Notes under the pieces: model-generated
Database searches by the model: none
The model's input: the letters and a program-made list of their open reading frames with translations, nothing else
Told to the model about the DNA's origin: nothing
Source: Arcuatula senhousia
Taxonomy: Eukaryota > Mollusca > Bivalvia > Mytilida > Mytilidae
DNA length: 64,000 bases
Direction: 5' to 3'
NCBI GenBank assembly: GCA_963971305.1
Contig: OZ020303.1
Location: 57,226,867-57,290,866 of the forward strand
Shown here: positions 41,973 through 54,045 of the stretch, one piece after another
How positions within the stretch are numbered: the stretch's first letter is position 1
How the letters are laid out: every line of letters starts with the position of its first letter
Translations under genes and position numbers: made by a program

Positions 41973-43740
41973 GAAATTTTTAACCTAGGAGCATCTCTTT
42001 TAAAAAATAAAATCATTATAAAAGAATTGTCATAAAATTATTATTATTTTATAATAGTTGGGTCATCAATCAAAACAAAGAACAACAATTGAACGAATAA
42101 TGGGTTGCACATTCGTCATTTTCTCCGATTCTGTCACAAATCTGGTTCGAATGAAATAAGTGAAATCTGATTCATGTCTTCAATCTGTAACCTGTTTAAA
42201 ACCACCAGACCCTTGCATCAAATACTTTAAAACTTAATTACCAATAAGCAGACATTTAAATACATGTAAGAGGCTTTCTGGACTCCTAATTGCTCTCAAA
42301 GCATTTTTAGGCGAGCTTAAAACATTACTAGACAATATGCAAGCATCATCTTTCATGTTTCATGTCATACTTAAAAAAAATAAAATGCCATTTTCACCTT
42401 TTAATGCCACTTATTTAATTTGAAATCATATGACGCTTTCAATTACATTAGTGATGAATGGGATGAACGCTCAGGCAAAACATATTATAGTCTCTACATG
42501 GTAAAACCTTAAAATGACGGTTTTACCAGTAAAGGAGCACAGGTTACAAAAACGCAATTTGCTTACCGGTTAAGGAGGAATTAATTACCCCTGAACCCAA
42601 TATCAAAATTTTCCGAATAACGTTAGAAGTATTTTGAGGTTATAGTCAATATAAAAAATAGAAACGTTTGCCTAGATTTGTGGCTCTGTTGGTGGGTTGC
42701 CATCGTCTGTCTAAGATATTAGTCCCTGCACAAGCATTTTTCTTTGGGGAGAGGGGTGGGTTAAAACAAAATCCAATTCTGTTCGGTACTCATTAAGAGG
42801 TAGGGGCTATATGGTCCATATTTTGCCCTAAATGTTGAAACAATAAATTCGGTGAAATAAGCTAATACTGAAGCTTATTAAAGTTATGGATTGTTGAATT
42901 GAAACAAGCTAGAGTATTCATTTCTTTCTTGACATGACATCACAATCATTGGTTTAATGACGTCAAATTTAAGAAAAAGTAATAAACGGTCAAAATTTAC
43001 AAATATCAGATCAGTGTTTCCAAAAATCAAATACCTCTGCATGTCTGCACCAAAAAGGTATTTCACACACTGAAATGTTAGGCCAATTTAAATATTTTTG
43101 TCAAGTTTCATGTTGGTGCAGACGTTAGGAGGCATTCATATTTAGCAAACAAAACATGGTAAAATGGGACGTTTTTTACCATTTTTGACAATATTTGTAA
43201 AATAGTCATTCATTAATGACATGTGTAAATAAAAACTCCAAACTTACAAATACTTGATTTGGCTCATTTGAAGAGTGCAAACAAAACATTTGTCATTAAA
43301 ATATAAGACAATTAAATTTTGGGGCCTACATAGGATCTTAGAGCCCCTACATGTTTTTCGTCGGCCTTTCGAATATTTACTGGTGAGTGCTTTCCAAAAG
43401 AACTACGCATTAGATGTTGTTGAAGAATATTTGCATTAATCTACTTCTCTTCCTGGCACCATGTCATGATTCATTTCACATAGCTCTTGCAAAGATAAAG
43501 ACGTTTGAAGTCATTAAGGACGATAAAAACGATGGCACGTTTAAATGAATGTCGTAATTATTTTTGGGTTACCTTTTTAATACTGAAACATAAAACCGGA
43601 AGATAAACCAAAACAACCATTAGACAATGCCATGCAAATGACTTTTACGCGTGTTACATACTCAATAACTCATTGAATATGCGAGTTTATAAAGCAAAAA
43701 AAAAGAACTTACTAATTGACATATTTTAAAACTTTTTACA
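41973..43740. other. Spacer or 5' intron/UTR of the cGAS-like gene
   Basis: No protein or repeat is recognised over 1.7 kb. A pyrimidine-rich acceptor ending 'ctttttacag' at 43740 indicates that at least the right part is intron of the cGAS-like gene that follows. Confidence 0.45.
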
Positions 43741-46542
43741 GGACATGGTCTTGGAAAATTGAATTTAAAATGTATTCGTCAACCCACCAAACGCTACAGA
43801 ATGCTCCAGCAGATTTTAAAGAAGATGAACTGGTTGAGTATAACAAAATAGTGGCAAATCTGGTCGCTAAGTGTCTACAATATTTCGAATGCAAACCTTC
43901 AGGTGACATTAAGTACAATCTAGGAATAAATGCAGTAACAGAATTAGAAATTCTAAAAACCATGGTTATGCTAAAATTCTCGAGAACAAAGAATCTGAGG
44001 ATTTACTAAAAATCGCTCAGTCGCTAAATTATGGTCCTGTGATTCAAAGAAGTAAAACAGAAAATCTTCTAGCTCACAAATTGGAGTTTGATAATGCTGT
44101 TTCGGTCGAATGTAAGACTTGGCCATCGTCTGCTGTTAACTGGGAAACCCGAGAAATATTTTCTGGATGCCCAAACAGGAAACTGATTTTACAATGATTC
44201 AAATTGCCTTGTACAATTGTATCCAAATCACATCCTATGAATCTGAACGACAATTATGAATGGCGTTTTTTCCTTCACGAGACAAGAGGGTCTTCTGATT
44301 CGTAGTCTCTTAATTTCAGTGCGGATGGTTTAAATTGTCTCAAAAGTTTTGTTGAAACAAACTATCCTCAAAGAAAGTAATCTATCTTCATATCACCTCA
44401 AGACTACATTTCTCTGGTTTTGTGAAGACTATGGAAAAGACAAGTTTATGGAAACTGATCTTGAAACAAATATTCAACACTTTCTCAAGTTTCTATTGGA
44501 ACAACTACAAGCTAGAAAAATTGCACATTATTTCATTGACAACAGAAACATGGTTTCTTATATAGGAGGAGAAAAAATGGAGAAAATTGAACTCGATCTC
44601 CCTTACTTTTTATCGCATCTTCTAGAAAAAAAGATCCTATGTAAGAACCGCTATGCAATACCCGTTTTCAACGTGTACAATTGCAACCACATAATGAAAG
44701 GTTTGTCAGAATCAGAGTTATCTATGCAGAAAATCCAGTTAAATTATTTGCATCTGACGGTGTCATTCCAAACACAAAATGATAAACTCACAAATGCTAC
44801 ATTTATAGCAGATACGATTAATCTTATACCAAAGCAACTCGGCGTGTCTTCAACTGAAAGTTGTTGCATGGCTCTTACTGACTGGGTCTTTTCGAATAAA
44901 TCTCAGAAGGATATTTTCTTATTCGCCGCCAAAGAAATCTTTTCGACGTGTGGATTGTGGACATTAGACAATGATGACCATTTATTGGCTTGTCTACTAT
45001 CAGTCGTTAACGTGTTCCAATTGTCCAAAGGGGATACAGAGGTTGAATTGCATCTGCGTTAAGGCTTCATCACTCTTTAGACCAAATTGAGATGATTTCA
45101 ACCTTTTGCCATCTCATCAAAAAGACGGACTTGAATAATGCATTAAAGCATCTTGTTTATCTTACGGCCCTCATGATGGAACCCAAAGGCTCAATCACTG
45201 AAAGAATGGACCGACAAATTCAAGCAATTACAAGTAAAATAACATTGAAAAGTCAGGCAAAGCATGAAATCGGTAAAGCGTTTGAAACTATTAATGCTTT
45301 AGTGTCTTCAAATGTACTTAAAACTAGCACAGACATCTTCAGGTTTGTATTGGCGGCAGTGGTTTTTCAAAAACTGACGTTAGAATCGCCGAATGCAGAA
45401 GCAGTAAAGGCAGTTTTGCAAATTATGAAAGCGTCAATAATATCAGAAGATAATAACGAAATCGAAGAGATTCAAACCGATATAGAAAATCTACTGCAAA
45501 CAGGCGAACCGGATCTAGGAATGTTTTTTTTTCCATTCTTAGTGTTCTACTTAAGAAAAAGCATTTCATCAACAGGGATGTCTTTTACGGCATCAGTATT
45601 GGATGAGTTGGTAAAACCGCATTATAATCTTGGTATTTCATCTGCAGTCGCAAGGGAGCTGATTGCAGTGGCAAACATTGACGAAAGTATTGAAACTATT
45701 GAGCCATGGATATAAAACGGTCAACTGGTTCACCAATAACACAAAATCCAATTCTAAGAGTAAAAATGTTTGGTAATCTTGGCCACCTTTATCATGTCAA
45801 AGCAATGAATTTGGATAAAAAGAATGAAAACCGAAAAAGAAGGATGGTTGAGAAAATCAACCGTTGTTTTTCGATCCGCCATGAAAGAAAGGGAGAGGGA
45901 CATGGCAGTCGAAGTAGACTTTTTGTTGTTCCTATGGAAACAAGATTCTTTTGATGATTTTAAAGATTTTCTCACAGTGCATGTTCCTCCAGTGAAATAA
46001 CGAGTTTATCTAACTATTATTCAGCTTCAAAGCAGCTAGTGCATAACATGGAAGAAATTAAGGAAATCCTTGAAATAAATGAACACTTGAACTTATCTAC
46101 AGTATCATTTGCAAACTAAATAGCGATTTGCTTTTCAGCAAAATGCAAGAACATTGATACAGACAATGCTACTAAACGTGGCAATGAATTGAACGAATAT
46201 TTATCTCGGATTAAAACATGCGTCAATATTTTAAGCATTGTCTACAAGCAGATTAAAACAACAGGTTCATATTCTCCGAATGACCTTCAAATTCTTGCAG
46301 ACAAAACCATGCTGCATAGCTTGGCCATAAAAAAGCTTGGAATGTATGAACTTGCTTCCATGTCTTTAGAACAAGTACTAGAGCTAAACCCAAATGACAA
46401 ATTTGCAAAAACAAAGTACCAGGGGCTGAAGAACTTTTTCTTGAAGCAAAGGGATAGAACTATTAAACCAACTTTAATTGAGAATCCATTAAAAATTGAA
46501 ATGGTGTTGTTTATAGTGATTTTTTTTGTGTTCCTTATCTAG
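43741..46542 (+). pseudogene. cGAS-like / Mab-21 domain protein, broken
   Basis: After an acceptor at 43740, MYSSTHQTLQNAPADFKEDE opens a reading followed across frameshifts. GPVIQRSKTENLL, then ECKTWPSSAVNWETRE (~44115) and SSYHLKTTFLWFCEDYGKDK (~44390) are hallmarks of the Mab-21/cGLR core that sense nucleic acid and make cyclic dinucleotides. The long C-terminal helical region (44400-45717) is open over 200+ codons twice, ending after a 2-base insertion near 45712. The tail (46189-46542) contains a TPR-like helix pair (YELASMSLEQVLELNPNDKF) and a hydrophobic end (MVLFIVIFFVFLI) that may be a tail anchor. The part that should carry the G-S and acidic catalytic residues is missing between ~43970 and 44030. 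Frameshifts occur near 43970, 44160, 44300, 45065, 45712 and 45950. Confidence 0.75.
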
Positions 46543-46559
46543 CATTTCTAATTCCCTTC

Positions 46560-47210
46560 TTGAAAATGGGGGATAAAGTGATAAAAGTTGTCTGTCAGTC
46601 CGACCTTTCATCCATTTTACGCGTGTCCATAATACATTCACCTTAATTATGATATTTATCTCTGATATCTTAACTCCACCTCATCAACCACTCAATATAT
46701 TAATGAAACGTGATATAATGAAAATATGCACCCTCTAAAATTGATAGTTTTAGATATTTCCATTCCTCGGGTGTTGCAACACAGTCATGGAAAGTAGTCT
46801 CTCCTTATTTTGTCTCGTAAACATGCTTTGTTTGTGGTTTTGCCGATCCTCATATTGTGATAGATGAGAGGGATTTTGCGTTTAAAAAATCATTTTTTAA
46901 CCCACCATTTCTTTTTATAAATAAACCAAGTCAGGATCATCTTTAATTTCATCTGTGTGTTATTTTCTTCAGATACATTATATCCTGACCATCCCATGTC
47001 GGTTTTTAAACTTTCTATGAGAAAAGGGTGAGCTCAGAAATGTTAAAGAAAAAAGTCCTCTCTTGCCTGGGTCTCATATAACATCTTAACTTTGAGTTTT
47101 CCTCAAATTTGCGAATTTCCTCAAATCAATATAAATATTCTGTTGAGAGATTTGAGGATAAGGAAATCCTCAAATCTGAGATGTTTTACGAAACAGGCTA
47201 CAGTCTGTGG
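46560..47210. repeat. Repeat block in the cGLR 3' flank
   Basis: Contains a TCCG-run repeat remnant (46560-46740), a degenerate 2960-type repeat (46850-47010, 'aacccaccatttc...accaagtcagga') and a ~125-bp palindromic element (~47075-47200). In the palindrome 'cctgggtctcatataacatct' with 'cctcaaat' motifs mirrors 'atttgagga' and 'agatgttttacgaaacaggc'. The last two recur in the duplicate at 49640-50010; the first is deleted there. Confidence 0.55.
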
Positions 47211-47449
47211 TCTCATTAATGAAAATACATGCAAGTATGAACACAAGCAGAATGTCACCAAAACACAGAGTAAGTTATAATGAGAATTAGATAAAAAAAT
47301 AGAATTATAGATCAACATCGGAATCTAGGTCAAACTCAAAGAGCGAACGATTTATATTTAATAACTTGTATAAAGATCTTGTATATAAACTAACTTGTTG
47401 CCTTTGTCTATTTCATGAAACAAACGACGACTTTGCTGAACTTCACATT

Positions 47450-48181
47450 TCATCCATCAGTATGATTAACTATAGACCCTACAGAATATTCGTCTAATAA
47501 TTCAATAAAAGCTCCGTTTGGGATAAATTCTACACGAGCTAAATCAGAATGTTCACATTCCACAAGAAATGTTGCAATATCTTCTATCTCCGATCCCATA
47601 TGGTCCACTTTCGATTCTACTCTTTGTAAAACATCTAAAAATTCGATACCAGGCTTTACGTTCCTCAACTCGTCTTTCATGCTACAAATGTCTTGATAAA
47701 AGGAATCAAGTTGAGATTCGAGATTAAAACGAGTAAAATCTGCCCTTTCAACCTCATCTACAAGTTCGTCTACAGCCCTTAAAATGCTTTCATAAAATAC
47801 AGCAAGTCTGTCGCGAAGCTGTTCCAACTCACATTTGACGGACGATTTACTTTCTTGAAAAGATTCTCGCAAACGATACTGGTCAGTGATCAGCTGACGC
47901 ACACGATTCTCTTGTCCCGTGAGTGTGTGTTGTAGAATATGAACATCGTCCTTCCGCCTGTTATAAATATCATAAAGAGTACTACATTCACAAGTTTCCG
48001 AACGATGATCATTTATCGCACATTCGGAACAAACAAGTACATCATCGGTTGCACAATAGAATTCCCGCGGTCTTCCATGATGACGTTTGCATGTTGAAAT
48101 CATTCCTTCGTGCATTTCCACTGCTTTCTTCAAACTCCATAGAAACGTAGCAGGAGGAAAATATAAAGCCCATCTTTTGGC
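47450..48181 (-). pseudogene. TRIM protein copy lacking the RING domain
   Basis: In minus orientation this reads AKRWALYFPPATFLWSLKKA, then a B-box 2 (CKRHHGRPREFYCATDDV, CSECAINDH) and a coiled coil (HILQHTLTGQENRVRQLITD onward), ending at the same stop as the TRIM at 50289. Protein differences from that copy are few (about six in 227 residues). The sequence breaks off at 48181, exactly where the RING part should begin, at the junction of a tandem duplication; no start codon or promoter of its own is evident. A RING-less product could in principle act as a competitor, but the simpler view is a truncated duplicate. Confidence 0.75.
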
Positions 48182-48320
48182 AAAGAAAATTAATTGAATT
48201 TGATAACAATTCTTACAAATAGATTAAGTTTTTTTTTTCTCAAAGTGCATTATTAGAAGTGTTCCATTGACATAGTTATATTACATATAATCAAACAAGA
48301 CTATACGGAGCCTGAATTTG

Positions 48321-48498
48321 AAGGGGGAAAGATCAGTATGGGTTGGCGAAAAGGGGAAAATCTAGTATATACTCATTTTTCCTACCCAAATTTTAGGGGG
48401 GAAGATTCAGTATATACTGATATTTCCGGGGGAAAATCTCAGTATATACTGGTTTTTCCGGGGGGAAAGATGAGTAGGGGGAAAAACTAGTATGTAAC
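48321..48498. repeat. GGGGGAAA / AGTATATACT satellite at duplication junction
   Basis: Four to five imperfect units of ~35 bp combine a G-run plus A-run (ggggggaaga, gggggaaaat), a 10-bp palindrome AGTATATACT and a 'ttttcc' box, so each unit can fold back (ggggaaaa with ttttcc). It fills the gap between the truncated TRIM (ends 48181) and the duplicated cGLR fragment (starts 48499). Nothing similar is seen elsewhere in the window. Confidence 0.6.
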
Positions 48499-49530
48499 AC
48501 CGGATCTAGGAATGGTTTTTCAATTCTTAGTGTTCTACTCAAGAAAAAGCATTACATCAGCAGGGATGCCTTTTACGTCATCAGTATTGGATGAGTTGGT
48601 AAAACCGCATTGTAATCTTGGTTTTTTATCTGCAGTCACAGGGGAGCTGATTGCAGTGGGAAACATTGACGAAAGTATCGAAACTATTGAGCTATGGATA
48701 GAACGGTCAACTGGTGCACCAATAACACAAAATCAAATTCTAAGAGTAAAACTGTATGGTAATCTTGGCTTTATCATGTCAAAGCAATGAATTCGAATAA
48801 AAAGAATGAAAAAGAAGGATGGATATGAAAATCAGCCGTCCATTTTCGATCCGCCATGAAAGAAAAGGAGAGGGACATTGCAGTCGAAGTAGACTTTTTG
48901 TTGTTCCTATGGGGGACAAGATTCTTTGGATGATTTTGAAGTTTTTCTCACAAATGCATGTTCCTCCAGTGAAATAACGAGTTTATCTAACTATTATCCA
49001 GCTTCAAAAGAGCTAATGCATAACATGGAAGAAATCAAAGAAATCCTTGAAATAAATGGACACTTGGACATATCTACTGTAGCATTTGCAAACTATATAG
49101 CGATTTGCTTTTCAGCACAATGCAAGAACATTGATACAGACAATGCAACTAAACGTGGCAACGAATTGAACGAATATTTATCTCAGATTAAAACATGCGC
49201 CAATATTTTAAGCATTGTTTACAATCAGATGAAAACAACAGGTTTGGATTCTCCGAATGACCTTCAAATTCTTGCAGACACAAGCATACTGCATTGATTG
49301 GCCATGAAAAAGCTTGGAATGTATGAACTTGCTTCCAAGTCTTTAGAACAAGTACTAGAACTAAACCCAAATGAAAAATTTGCCAAACAAAGTACGAGGG
49401 GCTGAAGAACTTAATTCTTGAAGCAAAGGGAGAGAACTATAAAACTAACGTTAATTGAGAATCCATTAAATATTAAAATAGTGTTGTTTATAGTGAATTT
49501 TTTGTGTTCCTTATCTAGCATTTCTAATTC
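48499..49530 (+). pseudogene. Duplicated 3' fragment of the cGAS-like gene
   Basis: Near-identical to 45508-46542, starting abruptly in the C-terminal helical region (FLVFYSRKSITSAGMPFTSS). It keeps the frame past the point where the upstream copy has a 2-base insertion (IELWIERSTGAPITQNQ), then breaks near 48770 and continues as LTNACSSSEITSLSNYYPAS to ILADTSILH, with a TGA near 49297. The cGLR core is absent, so it cannot be a functional enzyme. Confidence 0.75.
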
Positions 49531-49879
49531 CCTTCTTGAAAATAGGGGATAAAGTGATAAAGGTTGTTGCAACACAGTCATGGAAAGTAGTCTCTCCGTA
49601 TTTTGTCTCGTAACTATGTTTGTTTGTGGTTTTGCCGATCCTCATATTGTGATAGATGAGAGGTATTTTGCGTTTAAAAAAGCATCTTTTTACCCATCAT
49701 TTCTTTTCTATGCATAAACCAAGTCAGGACCATCTTTAATTTCATCTGTGTGTTATTTTCTTCTGATACATTATATACTGACCATCCCATGTCGGTTTTT
49801 AACCTTTCTATGAGAAAAAAGGGTGAGCTCAGAAATGTTAAAGGAAAACAATTTCAAATATGTCCTCTCTTGCCTGGGT

Positions 49880-50010
49880 TTCATATAACATCTTAACTTT
49901 GAGCTTTTCCTCAAATTTGCGATTTTCCTCAAATCAATATAAATATTCTGTTGAGAGATTTGAGGATAAGGAAATCCTCAATTTTGATATGTATTTTAAA
50001 AAAGGCCACA
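49880..50010. repeat. Duplicate of the 'cctcaaatc' palindromic element
   Basis: Second copy of the palindrome at ~47075-47200 (catcttaactttgag, gatttgaggataaggaaatc), carried along in the tandem duplication. Its right arm has diverged more than the first copy. Confidence 0.55.
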
Positions 50011-50288
50011 GAGTTGGAGTCTCATGAATAAGAATATATGGAAGTATGCATACAAGAAGAATATCATCAAAACAGTGAGAAAGCAGTTTAATAAGAATTA
50101 GATGTAAAATCAGAATTATAGATCAACCAATGTACATGAACAAAGAAATCGAGATTATACTCAAACAGCGAACGATTTATTCTAAATAACTCGAATATAG
50201 ATCGTATAATGCATGTAATAAATATATACTAATTTGTTGCAGTTATCAATTCAATCAAACAAACGACGACTTTGCAGATCTTCACATT

Positions 50289-51260
50289 TCATCCATCAGT
50301 GTGATTTACAATAGACCCTACAGAATATTCGTCTAATAATTCAATAAAAGCACTGTTTGGAATAAATTCTACACGAGCAAAATCAGAATGCTCACATTCC
50401 ACAAGAAACGTTGCAATATCTTCTATTTCCGATCCCATATGGTCCACTTTCGATTCTACTCTTTGTAAAACATCTAAAAATTCGATACCAGGCTTTACGT
50501 TCCTTAACTCGTCTTTCATGCTACAAATGTCTTGATAAAATGAATCAAGTTGTGCTTCGAGATTGAAACGAGTAAAATCTGCCCTTTCAACCTCATCTAC
50601 GAGTTCGTCTACAGCCCTTAAAATGCTTTCATAACATACAGCCAGTCTATCGCGAAGCTGCTCCAGTTCACATTTTACGGACGATTTACTTTCTTGAAAA
50701 GATTCTCGCAAACGATACTGGTCAGTGATCAGCTGACGCACACGATTCTCTTGTCCCGTTAGTGTGTGTTGTAGAATATGAACATCGTCCTTCCGCCTGT
50801 TATAAATATCATAAAGAGTACTACATTCACAAGTTTCCGAACGATGATCATTAACCGCACATTCGGAACAAACAAGTACATCATCGGTTGCACAATAGAA
50901 TTCCCGCGGTCTTCCATGATGACGTTTGCATGTTGAAATCATTCCTTCGTGCATTTCCACTGCTTTCTTCAAACTCCATAGAAACGTAGCAGGAGGAAAA
51001 TGTAAAGCCCATCTTTTGGCGTTCTTCATTTCGTACGGTTTTTGAATAACATGTCTATCTATTGGGCAGAGAAATTCTGAATCTGTGGCGGATTGTTTTA
51101 TATACTCCGTCAAGCAGTTTAGGCAAAAACTATGACCACATGGCAAAACACGAGGGTCGCGGTACTGGTCCATACAAATACTGCATATTAAATACTCCTC
51201 CTTTACATTTTTAATCGTTCTTTCTTCCTCATTTTGTGAATCCATATTACAGTCGGCCAT
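50289..51260 (-). CDS. TRIM/RBCC protein (RING, B-box, coiled coil)
   Basis: Single-exon frame of 323 residues. I choose the ATG at 51260 (MADCNMDSQNEEERT) rather than the in-frame ATG 69 codons upstream, because that extension is low-complexity, poorly conserved in character and precedes the RING by too much. The RING spans residues 26-68: CSICMDQYRDPRVLPCGHSF, CLNCL, then CPID. The last zinc ligand is Asp instead of Cys (C3HC3D). A B-box 2 follows at ~104-140 (CKRHH...CSECAVNDHRSETC), then a coiled coil at ~145-260. No NHL, filamin or SPRY domain is present, so the protein ends shortly after the coiled coil. Members are E3 ubiquitin ligases, frequently in innate immunity; bivalves have many. 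It converges on the cGLR fragment. It is the most credible complete gene here. Confidence 0.85.
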   Translation of the reverse strand: MADCNMDSQNEEERTIKNVKEEYLICSICMDQYRDPRVLPCGHSFCLNCLTEYIKQSATDSEFLCPIDRHVIQKPYEMKNAKRWALHFPPATFLWSLKKAVEMHEGMISTCKRHHGRPREFYCATDDVLVCSECAVNDHRSETCECSTLYDIYNRRKDDVHILQHTLTGQENRVRQLITDQYRLRESFQESKSSVKCELEQLRDRLAVCYESILRAVDELVDEVERADFTRFNLEAQLDSFYQDICSMKDELRNVKPGIEFLDVLQRVESKVDHMGSEIEDIATFLVECEHSDFARVEFIPNSAFIELLDEYSVGSIVNHTDG

Positions 51261-51467
51261 TTTAATCTTTATTGTTAAGTTACAAATTAAATATTGTTTT
51301 GTTTCCTTTGTATTTATGCCAAAGAAGTATACAATGATTTGTACTACAAATTTGATATACTTAGCATTGTTTTGAGTCGACAGCGAAACGAATTCGTTTT
51401 CATTACTATGGAAAACCACACCAATTGAACTTTTAAAAGGGTCGTTAAAATAATAAAAGTTCGTCAA

Positions 51468-52870
51468 AGTTGATGCAAGGTATCGTTTGTAAATGCATCA
51501 AGTTCATTTGTAACTGCCTTAAGTTAAAATGATCATGGATGATACATGTTGTTTCTCATACCATATTATCCTAATCGACCAACGTAAAATTCTATAAAGT
51601 GATGCAAGGACGTAAAATACAAGAATTGCCACTCGATCACTTACTTAATTAAAATCTTTGTCGGCACTTAGCAGCCAAGTCTTGAAGACTACCTCTTACT
51701 ATTTACATACAGTCCGAAAACCGGTGGTATTTAAACAATAGAATGTGAGCTCTTCATCGGAAAAGATAGGAAAGTCAATTCGAATGTTTATCCTGGTTGT
51801 CAAGTGAATCAAAAGTTCTTTTAAGTACAAAATTTCTTCCAATTTTAGGTTATGCTGATAAAATAAACTTTTTTGAATTAAAAAGAGTTTTTAAAAGTAA
51901 CAGATTGCATTTTTATGCATGTTATTATGTGGATATTTATGAAATGCATACGGTGCAAACTGAAATGGATCGCACAACTTTAACATTTATATAAAAAATT
52001 GAAAAAATCACACTATTTCTTTAAATGTATATCTTCCCATCTGCAAATTTTCAGACATGTACTGCAAGAGGTTAAGCCAAAATAAAATTAAGAAAAAGAC
52101 CTATTTTTCTAGTCCGTCTTGACAACCTTCTCTTTAAAAGTACACGATTTACCTGTTGAATTTGATTACGTCATAGAACATGTTTACCTTTTTGACCGGT
52201 ATCCGTAAATTGGGATCAACAACATGTGAATTTGCATTGTATTGGATTAAATGTCCAATTCAATCTTCAGTCGTCCGTTTTAAAAATAGAAATGCCCCCA
52301 TTTTATCATGTTTATTATTAATGAGAGATAGAACTTGGTTGTGTCCCTTGAAAGTATTTCATAGTTACACATTGAATTCAAATGGATCGTTAAGTGATAA
52401 CAGTAAAATATAATTTCCAAACTAATATCTGTCGTAAGTAAAGGTAATAACCTAACATGCCCACAAATTTCGAGAATGTACTGCAGGTATTACGCCTTGT
52501 GTAATTTTTTTAAGGTTGAGTTGACATTTTTATTTTTTCCAACGTCCAGCAAGTTTCACTCGATTTGTTAAAATATGCACTTTTGTTGACCTTATAAACA
52601 ACTGTTTACGCAACAGAAAAGATTCTTTAATAACATGACATGTCCAACGTATGTGATAGTAGTCAGGTCCATGCACAATAAATGAAAGTTGAAGATTGTT
52701 TACATGCCGTCGCCATCGTCATTGTCATCGTTAAAAATTTAAAAACACATTAGCTTTTTTCCGCAGGGGAGATAATTGAATACCACTAGATATTAGACTG
52801 CATAGTTCAACATTTGTAACCGGCCGTTCAGGGAAAAGGTAGGAAGAGTCAATAAAGTGCCATGTTCCAC
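51468..52870. other. Spacer upstream of the TRIM gene
   Basis: Probably holds the TRIM promoter near 51270-51600, but no clear TATA or initiator was picked out. Further right are AT-rich sequences with no recognised gene. Two similar texts ('gacaaccttctctttaaaag', 'gtccgtcttgacaacc') look like old repeat debris. Confidence 0.35.
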
Positions 52871-52874
52871 AAAT

Positions 52875-53120
52875 TTACATCGTAAAATGACACTGTTCTT
52901 GCCATTTTTTATTCACATAGCAAGTCGACAAACACAGCGCGTTCGTGGAGCAAATCGGTAATAGTAACAAGAAAATGATGGCTGCTAATAACCCCATGAT
53001 TCGATTGAAAGTACACACGGGTCCTGTATCATACCCGAATATTTTAAACTTGTCGGTATTACGGTCGATACATAGAAGTTTCATATGGAGAAAGTCATCG
53101 TTTGAAATCAAGACATACAT
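52875..53120 (-). CDS. Possible exon of a small membrane protein
   Basis: An 81-codon minus frame with somewhat higher GC than its surroundings. It contains a hydrophobic segment (NRIMGLLAAIIFLLLLPIC) preceded by YDTGPVC and followed by LCLSTCYVNKKW. The composition resembles a membrane-spanning exon of a tetraspan-like protein, but I cannot name a family and clear splice sites were not identified. It abuts the 5' edge of a truncated LINE at ~53117, so the rest of the gene, if real, may have been displaced. Confidence 0.25.
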   Translation of the reverse strand: MYVLISNDDFLHMKLLCIDRNTDKFKIFGYDTGPVCTFNRIMGLLAAIIFLLLLPICSTNALCLSTCYVNKKWQEQCHFTM

Positions 53121-54045
53121 GTAATGCCAGAAGATACCCCTTATATGTAGATATTATCAAACATTTTTTGTTATATTGGTATAAGCTAGAACACAACCCC
53201 AGTGAGTTACTACAATCTGCATACAATGAGTACAACAAAACAATCTTAAGACAGGTAGTAGCTGGTACTCCACATTATTATTATATTGTAATAAACTTAA
53301 CCTGGATTTAGATGTATGTAGAGAAATGAGTAAAAATAAATTTAAATTATCACTATTAAAATGTTTAAGGAATAATTTTTTGTGTAGTTGGAATAATATA
53401 AGGAACAGTACCATAAATGATTCTGGAAAACTAGATACTTATTTTGGATTCAAAAGTATTTTTTCCTTTGAAGAATATTTAAATATTAGTAATTTTGATA
53501 AAAGAAAAATTATTACTAGATTCAGATTAAGCAATCATAAACTACGTATTGAGCTTGGTAGACAAAAACGAAGACCAAACATTAATTCTGGAAAATTAGA
53601 AAAATTAGCAAGAACAGACAGAATTTGTCTTTATTGTAATACAGGAAATATAGAAGATGAAATTCATTTTTTGTTAACATGTCCTTTATACTCTAGTTTG
53701 AGATCAGATTTTCTAAACACTTTACAAAATAAATTCCCTTCATTGATATCGCTTAACTCTATTAGCTTATTCTGTTGGATAATGACAAATGAAGACTATG
53801 ATTTTAACTATAAACTGGCTGAATTTTTACAAATATTATATGAAAAAAGAGATAACATTAACAAATAGAGATGTATGTGTAATTTAACATCATGATGTCA
53901 TATGTAATTGTCTTTTGTTACAATACTTGTGTATTTTTTATGTTTTGTTTCATTGTAATCATTGATATACATTGTGATTGTCATGCTCTATATAGGGCCC
54001 TATGATTGGAAATAAAGATTTATTTATTATTAAAAAAAAAAGAAG
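53117..54045 (+). mobile_element. 5'-truncated LINE with poly(A) tail
   Basis: The frame 53326-53868 plus an upstream shifted frame (PLYVDIIKHFLLYWYKLE, 53130-53270) encode the C-terminus of a LINE polymerase. Key elements are ITRFRLSNHKLRIELGRQKR, then DRICLYCNTGNIEDEIHFLL with TCPLYSSLR, the Cys-His motif common to LINE C-termini. It ends with aataaagatttatt and a run of ten A's followed by (GAA)n. A frameshift lies near 53260. It is from a different LINE family than the element at 54312, as the ends and protein differ. No target duplication was found. Confidence 0.75.
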
